A DNA stretch of 5,869 bases from Polyangia bacterium (lineage in GTDB: Bacteria; Myxococcota_A; Polyangia; Polyangiales; Polyangiaceae): contig JAUIKB010000398.1 in NCBI GenBank assembly GCA_030430975.1, positions 1-5,869 on the forward strand. The letters run 5' to 3'. The notes under the pieces were generated by a model that was not told the DNA's origin, made no database searches, and worked only from the letters and a program-made list of their open reading frames with translations. Within the stretch, counting starts at the first letter, position 1; the number at the start of each line of letters is the position of its first letter. Below, one piece after another: positions 1 to 4,849 of this stretch. The translations under genes and the position numbers were made by a program.

Positions 1-81
1 GCACGCTGCCAGTACCGGGGCAAGGCACCAGGCCAACAGCGTCGCCGCAAGACAGGTTGGAACGGGTTTTGGAGCAAGCAT
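1..81 (-). CDS. Lipoprotein, 5' end only (signal peptide to lipobox Cys)
   Basis: On the minus strand an ATG at 81-79 opens a frame that runs off the left edge after 27 codons. The peptide starts MLAPKPVP, continues as a hydrophobic stretch (CLAATLLAWCLAPV) and ends in L-A-A-C, a canonical signal peptidase II lipobox whose cysteine is residue 27, the last codon in the window. An in-frame TGA at 90-88 lies only two codons before the ATG, so no earlier in-frame start is possible. The charged N-region is short, with one Lys at position 5. No strong Shine-Dalgarno is seen. The mature protein is entirely outside the window, so its function is unknown. It is transcribed divergently from the beta-barrel gene. 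The main doubt is that only 81 bases are visible, but a perfect signal peptide plus lipobox is unlikely by chance. Confidence 0.62.
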   Translation of the reverse strand, partial: MLAPKPVPTCLAATLLAWCLAPVLAAC

Positions 82-250
82 ACGGGCTCAGTACATACCA
101 CGGGGCGTAGCCGTCGAGAGCGCCGAGGCAAAACTGCGACACCTGTGCGACGGCTGGGCGTGAAGTGTGAATTCAGCGCCCACGCATCGGCCTCACACCG
201 CCGAGCGGGTGCGAAAAGACGCTGGCACGCGTTTCGCAGTTCGGGTGCGC
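82..250. promoter_or_regulatory. Divergent intergenic region between lipoprotein and beta-barrel genes
   Basis: This 169-bp stretch separates the two divergent starts (81 on minus, 251 on plus) and must hold both promoters if those starts are right. No convincing -35/-10 pair is seen. The hexamer TGCGAC occurs twice at 135-140 and 146-151, 11 bp apart, which could be an operator half-site pair but may be chance. If the plus gene instead begins at the in-frame GTG at 167, the region shrinks to 85 bp. Confidence 0.4.
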
Positions 251-1375
251 ATGACGCGAACAGCAAGAGTGTTGGGCCTGGGTTTAGGAATCGTATTCGC
301 GGTGTGGTGCGGCCCCGCAAGCGCCCAGGACGACTTCGAAGTTAGCGAACCCCCGCCACCAAACGGAAGCGACAACGCGGCGCCCGAACTGCCACCGGAG
401 CCCAAAGACAGACCGGCTCCAACACAAGCCCCGCCCACGACAGCTTTTCCCGTGGAAATTGAAGACAAAGCGCCGCCAACAGTTGTCGAAGGCGCAGCCT
501 GCCTGTTCGCTCACACCGAGGGCGTCTCGCCAGGCGCCGCTGACTCAGTCGCGCGGGTCATCTGCGACGAAATCCGCAGCCGCGGCGTCACCATCGGGAC
601 GCCGACGCGCCAAGCGACCGGCGCCGCGGCATACCGGATCGACATCAGCGAACTGTCATCCAAGGTGATCGTCACCGTCGCGTATCACGCCCCGATCGGC
701 GTGGTGCAGCGATCGCGCCGCGTGGTCATCTCGAGCCTGGACGAAATCGTCGTCGCCGGCCCACGCCTCGCCGAGGCGATCGTCAAAGACGTGCCAATCG
801 AAGACACCGAACGCGTCGACAACGTCCTGACCGAGGACGCGAAACGGTCGGTGAAAAAGCGCGGCCGGACCCGCGTCGCACTCGGCCTGAACACCGTCGT
901 GCTCCCAGCAAACGGCAGCTTCGGGCCGGGACTTGCCGGAGAGCTGCTGTACGACACCAACTCCTTCACCATTGGCGCCATGGCGAACTTTGCGTCGCTC
1001 AAGGGTGACGCCGACACCGGCGCATATCTAGCCATTCGCATCGGCGGCCGCTACTTCTTGGGCCCCGGCGACTTCGCACCCTACATCGGCGGGGGCGCGT
1101 CGCTCAGCACCATGTCGAGCGGGCAAGACGACTACAGCGACCCGGAGCTCCAGGGCGGTGGCGCCGGCGTCTATGGTGAGGTCGGCTTCGAAATGTTGCG
1201 AACTCACCGCACGCGGCTGGCGCTCGGCGCCCGCATCGACGTGCCGTTCTTTGGGCTCGAGGACGAAAGCACCGCGCTTTCGTACTACGACTCGTCGACG
1301 TCGGAATACGTGCGCAACCGAGGCAACACCACCTGGACGCCTCCGATTACGTTCACGGCAACGATCGGCTTCTAG
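251..1375 (+). CDS. Exported protein with C-terminal outer-membrane-like beta-barrel, hypothetical
   Basis: This encodes a 374-residue protein. I chose the ATG at 251 because it begins directly with a signal peptide (MTRTAR, a hydrophobic core, then ASA|QDD with cleavage after about residue 25); the in-frame GTG at 167 would put 28 Arg-rich residues in front of it. Residues 26-78 are an acidic Pro-rich linker. Residues 80-200 look like a small alpha/beta domain (C84, an amphipathic helix near 95-111, beta strands near 127-163) that I cannot assign. Residues 205-374 alternate polar and hydrophobic/aromatic residues with Gly-rich turns (LGLNTVVLPANGSFGPGLAG, YFLGPGDFAPYIGGGASLS) and end in TATIGF. 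A terminal Phe is the usual BAM recognition signal of outer-membrane barrels, and the segment is long enough for about eight strands. The likely site is the outer membrane with the N-terminal part in the periplasm. No Shine-Dalgarno is evident. The specific role is unknown. Confidence 0.8.
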   Translation: MTRTARVLGLGLGIVFAVWCGPASAQDDFEVSEPPPPNGSDNAAPELPPEPKDRPAPTQAPPTTAFPVEIEDKAPPTVVEGAACLFAHTEGVSPGAADSVARVICDEIRSRGVTIGTPTRQATGAAAYRIDISELSSKVIVTVAYHAPIGVVQRSRRVVISSLDEIVVAGPRLAEAIVKDVPIEDTERVDNVLTEDAKRSVKKRGRTRVALGLNTVVLPANGSFGPGLAGELLYDTNSFTIGAMANFASLKGDADTGAYLAIRIGGRYFLGPGDFAPYIGGGASLSTMSSGQDDYSDPELQGGGAGVYGEVGFEMLRTHRTRLALGARIDVPFFGLEDESTALSYYDSSTSEYVRNRGNTTWTPPITFTATIGF

Positions 1376-1384
1376 TTACGCCAA

Positions 1385-2641
1385 CTATTCGCTGGTACAC
1401 GGCGGCGTGTGCTTCGTGTTGCCGCTGGTGCGTAGGCGCACGGACGATGGCGACGGCGGCGCACAGCCGGCGGTGGCGTCATCCTGAGCGTAGTTAAACC
1501 CGCTCAGCGGGGCGCACTGATAGTCGCCGTCCAGAAGGTTGTCGCGAAACTGGTTGCCCCACGACGGGCATTCGGGGCCGACTTTGGTGCAGTCGTCGCG
1601 CACTTCGTGATCGCAGTACCAGTGACTGTAGGCTGCTTTTTTTCCGATCTGAATAAATCGATTCTCGTTGACTACGTTGTCGTTCGAAAAGTCCCGCACC
1701 CGTATCGGGTCGCCACTGCCCTTCTTGAACCGGTTCTTCTTGATGATGTTGCGATCGGACATGTGCGCGACGTAAATCGCGTGCAGCAAGCCGCTGGCGC
1801 TGGCGTTTTCGATGCGGATGAAGTGGTTGTTGATGATTTCGTTGTCGTCCGAATTGACGAGCCGCACCGCCGCGGTCGAGTCCGGCAGCGCGGGATTGAA
1901 TATGTTGCCTATCTGATCGAAGTAGCAGCCGTAGATGCGGTTCGACCCGTTGCTTGTCGGCTCTTCGTTGCGACTTCCGTCCAGCGAAATCGCCGTTCCG
2001 TAGCGCTCGACGCGGATATAGCTGAAATGTAGATTGGTCTCTTCACCGGCGGAATGCTTGAGGCGCAACCAGGTACCGCCGGGGCACTGCGTCGCGGCGT
2101 CCGTCACGTTCTCGACCGTGCAGCCGTCGAACACGGGGCGATCGCTGCCGCCGCCCAGCGGCATGAACGTGATGGTGTGGTTCGGCAGCGTGTACGTCCA
2201 CACGGTCGTCTGCGCTTGGTAGCGACCGGGCGCGATCTGAATCTCGACGTCAGCGGTCACGCTCTGGTTGACGAGAATCTCGTGGGCGCGCGTCAGCGTC
2301 TGGATCGACGTTCCGACGGTTAGGCCATCCGCCGTATCGGAGCCGTCAGGCGCGACGTAGATCTTGAAAGCCGCCGCACCGGAAGTGCCACCCGAGCCGC
2401 CGCCGCCCACGCCACCGGACGACGTTGAGCCTCCGGACGACGAGGTCGAACCGCCTACCCCGCCGCCGCCTGACGCCCATCCACCAGCTGAATTCGACCC
2501 GCCGGCGGATGATCCGCCTGTCGCCGCGGAGCCACCCGACGATGGGCCACCGGCGGCGCCCGCCGCGTCGGGACCGCCCGACTCGCTGCATCCGACAACC
2601 GCAATCAGCAGCCCCAACGCTCCCAGCCGCACGTTCGCCAT
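1385..2641 (-). CDS. Lipoprotein with Gly/Ser linker and right-handed beta-helix domain
   Basis: This encodes 418 residues. The ATG at 2641 gives MANVRLGALGLLIAVVGC, a signal peptide with lipobox V-V-G-C (Cys18). Ser at +2 is not an inner-membrane retention signal by the E. coli rule, so an outer-membrane or surface location is inferred. The upstream in-frame GTG at 2677 would add 12 residues and overlap the preceding gene, so it is less likely. Residues 20-89 are an almost pure Gly/Ser/Ala linker. The domain opens with KIYVAPDGSDTADG (93-106), the typical entry to pectate-lyase-like/DUF1565 beta-helix proteins. It continues with coils carrying an N-x-I/V-x-x-N-x-F pattern with Phe at 242, 274, 305 and 329. 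The tail (343-415) has six cysteines, suggesting disulfides outside the cytoplasm. Such folds usually bind or cleave polysaccharide, but I see no identifiable catalytic triad. It lies 23 bp behind the PLP enzyme gene and converges on the beta-barrel gene with 9 bp between stops. Confidence 0.86.
   Translation of the reverse strand: MANVRLGALGLLIAVVGCSESGGPDAAGAAGGPSSGGSAATGGSSAGGSNSAGGWASGGGGVGGSTSSSGGSTSSGGVGGGGSGGTSGAAAFKIYVAPDGSDTADGLTVGTSIQTLTRAHEILVNQSVTADVEIQIAPGRYQAQTTVWTYTLPNHTITFMPLGGGSDRPVFDGCTVENVTDAATQCPGGTWLRLKHSAGEETNLHFSYIRVERYGTAISLDGSRNEEPTSNGSNRIYGCYFDQIGNIFNPALPDSTAAVRLVNSDDNEIINNHFIRIENASASGLLHAIYVAHMSDRNIIKKNRFKKGSGDPIRVRDFSNDNVVNENRFIQIGKKAAYSHWYCDHEVRDDCTKVGPECPSWGNQFRDNLLDGDYQCAPLSGFNYAQDDATAGCAPPSPSSVRLRTSGNTKHTPPCTSE
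2375..2584 (-). repeat. Low-complexity Gly/Ser linker coding repeat
   Basis: Codons 20-89 of the beta-helix lipoprotein encode runs such as GGSTSSSGGSTSSGG and GGGGSGG, made of irregular GGN/AGN/TCN codon repeats. The linker would hold the beta-helix domain away from the lipid anchor. On the plus strand the same bases read as a Pro/Asp-rich frame, which is a shadow. Repeats like this can vary in length between strains by replication slippage; that is inference. Confidence 0.8.
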
Positions 2642-2664
2642 ATACCCAAGTATATGCTGCGCCC

Positions 2665-3882
2665 TCAAAGGAAGCACTGACCTTCACCGCGGTAGGTGGG
2701 CACAGTGTCCACAACCTTGCCGGCCGACACGAGATGATAGCGCTCGAACCGTTCCGCAAGCTCCCCCGCCTTGGCGTGGCGAAAGATCACCGGATCCCCC
2801 ACGCTCACGCTCACTCCGGCATCGTGCGCTACCCGCAGCGGCGTCTGCACCTCGCCGGCGCCTTCGATGTCGAGCAGGCTAAGGCCGTGGGGCAAGTACG
2901 GCAGTGGCTGCTTGTCGGGAGACGTCGCTCCGGAGGCGATATAGCCACCGCCCAGACACGTCACGATGTCCGGCGTGGGGCGCCTGGTTATCTCCACGGC
3001 AAAGAACGCCGCCGGCTCCAGCTCTTGCATGTGAGCGTTCCTGAAATAGTCGAACAGATGCGGCTTGAGGAACGCCGAGCCAGCGGTCACCTCCGTCACT
3101 CCCGTGGCGCGAGTGGTCGTGTCGAGCGATCCCGACCCGCCCCCGTTGACGAGCACCGGCGTTAGCCCCGCACGACCCAAGGCGTCGACGATCCGGCGTC
3201 GTCGCCGACCGAGCTCGAAGGCGCTTACCCGCCGGACCATCGACTTGACGACGTTCGCACGCGGTTCGAACGGGTTGGCGTCACCTAGGCCCGCGACCTG
3301 CGCCTCGTAGCCCATCAGCCCGTAAAAGTTGACGCCCGGTAGGCTCGACGCCTGGTCCGCCAGATCCAACACCGCCTGCTCCTCGTGTAGCGGCGAGCGC
3401 CGCACGCCGACGTGCACGCGACCGCCCAGCGCTTTCAGGCTCATATCCACACACAAAACCGTGTTGACCGTCGTGCCGTGCTCGACCCCGGCCCGGGACA
3501 AACGCCGTAGCGAACCCGGACTGTCACACATCACCGCGACCCGCACGCCATCAGCGCTCAGCCTGGCCACGCGGTTGAGATCGAGCTTCTGGAACGGCGG
3601 GTAGGCGATGAGCAAGTCGTCGAAACCGCGCTGCGCGAGGAACACAGCCTCGGCACAGCTGAAGCACATCACTCCCTGAAAGAGTGAACCGCCGCCGTCG
3701 ATGATCCGCCGGAGCAGCGAAACGACCCGCACGCTCTTGCTCGCCACGCGTAGCGGCAGTTCTTGCCGACTGACGAGCGCGCGCACTCGCGCGATATTGC
3801 GGTCGAGCGCGTCGACGTCGACGAATGCGCACGGCAGCTCGACGCCCTCGAGCGCCCCGCGGATCCCCTCGTAATCCAGCAC
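2665..3882 (-). CDS. Fold-type III PLP enzyme, amino acid deaminase/aldolase (DSD/D-threonine aldolase type)
   Basis: This encodes about 405 residues. ELPCAFVDVDALDRNI (15-30) is the N-terminal signature of alanine-racemase-fold enzymes of the D-threonine aldolase/D-serine dehydratase group. RVASKS places the probable PLP lysine at K49. VNGGGSGSLD (245-254) and TAGSAFLKPHLFD (266-278) fit the cofactor phosphate-binding region and the following beta domain. FRHAKAGEL (367-375) gives H369, where the group has a metal-ligand His, but the His-x-Cys of eukaryotic D-serine dehydratase is His-x-Lys here, as I recall for the bacterial deaminase/aldolase subgroup. It probably acts in the cytoplasm by deaminating or retro-aldol cleaving a beta-hydroxy (D-)amino acid; the substrate cannot be read from sequence. 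The frame stays open well upstream, but that part is Arg/Ser-rich shadow over the divergent MORN gene. I chose GTG at 3882 because family similarity begins there; GTG at 3924 is the alternative. Neither has a clear Shine-Dalgarno. Confidence 0.87.
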   Translation of the reverse strand: MLDYEGIRGALEGVELPCAFVDVDALDRNIARVRALVSRQELPLRVASKSVRVVSLLRRIIDGGGSLFQGVMCFSCAEAVFLAQRGFDDLLIAYPPFQKLDLNRVARLSADGVRVAVMCDSPGSLRRLSRAGVEHGTTVNTVLCVDMSLKALGGRVHVGVRRSPLHEEQAVLDLADQASSLPGVNFYGLMGYEAQVAGLGDANPFEPRANVVKSMVRRVSAFELGRRRRRIVDALGRAGLTPVLVNGGGSGSLDTTTRATGVTEVTAGSAFLKPHLFDYFRNAHMQELEPAAFFAVEITRRPTPDIVTCLGGGYIASGATSPDKQPLPYLPHGLSLLDIEGAGEVQTPLRVAHDAGVSVSVGDPVIFRHAKAGELAERFERYHLVSAGKVVDTVPTYRGEGQCFL

Positions 3883-3935
3883 ACTCGGAGTGTAAGCTAC
3901 CGAGGCGCCGCCGGAAACCAGCACGGTGGTACAGG
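3883..3935. promoter_or_regulatory. Short divergent intergenic region, PLP enzyme / MORN protein
   Basis: Only 53 bp separate the chosen starts of the two divergent genes, so their promoters must overlap or lie partly inside coding sequence. No clear -35/-10 pair was found. GGTGG at 3925-3929 could serve as a weak ribosome-binding site for the plus-strand ATG at 3936. The span depends on both start choices being right; a GTG start at 3924 for the PLP gene would leave just 11 bp. Confidence 0.35.
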
Positions 3936-4733
3936 ATGACGCGCAGCTCCGTGACGAAAGAGACCAAGCCCAGAGCCGCCAACTCATCTGTCTGGCGCTC
4001 CAATCCTTTCGCGCTGGCCACGGTCGTCGGCGTGGCGCTGCTTGGCTACTTGGGGTGGCGCAGTAGCGAAAACCGCACCTCGACGCCCGTTCAGGCTCCC
4101 GTGAGCAGCGCGTCGGCGTCCACCGATCCGCACATCGAGAAGCTACCGGTCGTCGACGATCCGCGGATCGTGCGCAACACCGGAAAGCGCTTGCTGCTGC
4201 CTTCGGCAACGAAGGTCCCGCCGAGCCTCGAAGCGGTCGAAGCGTCGAAAGGCCCGCCCTCAAAACGCGATCCGGCGATCGCTGACGAGGGCATTCGCGC
4301 ACTCGCCAAGGAGCCGAAATGCACGCCGCCTAGCGTCCCCGTCCGCACCGGCTTCGATGGTGACGGGGGCGTCGGCTGCGAGTTGAAGGTCGGCGACCGA
4401 GTGCTGCCGGTGGGGCGGTGGGTCTATGTCAACGAGGCCGGTGAGCTGCGCGAAGGGGAGTACGAAAGCGGTTTGCGCGTGGGAACGTGGCGCAAATGGC
4501 ACAAGACGGGGCGCCTCATCGAGCAGGGTGACTACGTAGACGGCCAGCAGCACGGCGTGTGGCGGCGCTGGAACGCCGACGGCGAACAGATACTGGAGCG
4601 CCCGTTTACCCACGGTCACCTACATGGCGTCGTCAAGATTTGGCGGTCAGGCGGCCCGGCGCGCGTGCGCATCTGGGAGGACGGAGTGCGCATCTACCCT
4701 GCCCCGAAGCCCGGCGATCCTGAACGGCCGTAA
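3936..4733 (+). CDS. Single-pass membrane protein with MORN_2-type repeats
   Basis: This encodes 265 residues. A basic N-terminus (residues 1-23) precedes one hydrophobic segment (PFALATVVGVALLGYLGW, 24-41), with no signal peptidase site or lipobox, so it is probably an N-terminal anchor with the rest outside the inner membrane. Residues 42-145 are a low-complexity Ser/Pro/charged linker. Residues 159-240 hold about four MORN_2/YwqK-like units of the form G-x-W-x-x-[WY]-x-x-x-G-x-[LI]-x-x-G-x-[YF]-x-x-G: GRWVYVNEAGELREGEYESG, GTWRKWHKTGRLIEQGDYVD, GVWRRWNADGEQILERPF and a divergent GVVKIWRSGGPARVR. C129 and C148 flank the linker/repeat junction and might form a disulfide. MORN_2 proteins are often called YwqK-family antitoxins, but I see no toxin partner here and do not adopt that name. 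ATG 3936 is preferred; the in-frame GTG at 3951 is possible. The role is unknown. Confidence 0.84.
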   Translation: MTRSSVTKETKPRAANSSVWRSNPFALATVVGVALLGYLGWRSSENRTSTPVQAPVSSASASTDPHIEKLPVVDDPRIVRNTGKRLLLPSATKVPPSLEAVEASKGPPSKRDPAIADEGIRALAKEPKCTPPSVPVRTGFDGDGGVGCELKVGDRVLPVGRWVYVNEAGELREGEYESGLRVGTWRKWHKTGRLIEQGDYVDGQQHGVWRRWNADGEQILERPFTHGHLHGVVKIWRSGGPARVRIWEDGVRIYPAPKPGDPERP

Positions 4734-4753
4734 ATGATCGCAAAGTGATCGTT

Positions 4754-4775
4754 CGCGCGGCGCATGCCCCGCGCG
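4754..4775 (+). terminator. GC-rich hairpin downstream of MORN gene
   Basis: CGCGCGG (4754-4760) and CCGCGCG (4769-4775) form a perfect 7-bp stem around an 8-nt loop, 20 bp after the MORN gene stop. No T-tract follows (the next bases are CATTGCGA), so it is not a classical intrinsic terminator. It could be a pause/terminator hairpin or chance pairing in GC-rich DNA. Confidence 0.3.
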
Positions 4776-4777
4776 CA

Positions 4778-4806
4778 TTGCGACAACTGGACGCCAGCTG
4801 TACCCT
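4778..4806 (+). promoter_or_regulatory. Weak sigma70-like promoter candidate
   Basis: TTGCGA (4778-4783) and TACCCT (4801-4806) are spaced 17 bp apart, 43 bp before the TTG start of the MopE-type gene. The matches are four of six at -35 and three of six at -10, so this is only a candidate in the right place. Confidence 0.2.
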
Positions 4807-4836
4807 GGACTGTCGCTTGGGGACGCGGCCGTCTGT

Positions 4837-4843
4837 GAAGGGA
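4837..4843 (+). promoter_or_regulatory. Ribosome-binding site deciding a TTG start
   Basis: GAAGGGA ends six bases before the TTG at 4850, a normal Shine-Dalgarno distance. It supports TTG 4850 over the in-frame GTG at 4835, which has no comparable purine run upstream. Confidence 0.55.
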
Positions 4844-4849
4844 ATTGCT

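Noticed and set aside
1376..1384. Shared terminator between the convergent genes
   Set aside because: Only 9 bp lie between the stops, and no stem-loop with a T-tract is visible there.
2364..2882. Plus-strand Pro/Asp-rich frame of 172 codons
   Set aside because: It is the complement of the Gly/Ser linker and nearby coding sequence of the lipoprotein and PLP genes; its PPxPP composition follows directly from GGN/TCN codons on the other strand.
2425..3165. Plus-strand frame of 246 codons
   Set aside because: It lies antisense to the lipoprotein and PLP genes, is rich in Arg and His, and has no recognisable domain; the minus-strand reading has clear motifs throughout.
3883..4302. N-terminal 140-codon extension of the PLP enzyme frame
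   Set aside because: It is Arg/Ser/Cys-rich with no family similarity, and it overlaps the divergent MORN gene, whose own membrane segment and repeats are convincing.
3936..4733. Toxin-antitoxin locus based on the YwqK-like MORN_2 repeats
   Set aside because: No small toxin-like gene is adjacent, and the protein is membrane-anchored; the family name alone does not support it.
4734..4748. Tiny frame ATG-ATC-GCA-AAG-TGA right after the MORN stop
   Set aside because: It has four codons with no ribosome-binding site and no sign of a leader-peptide attenuator.
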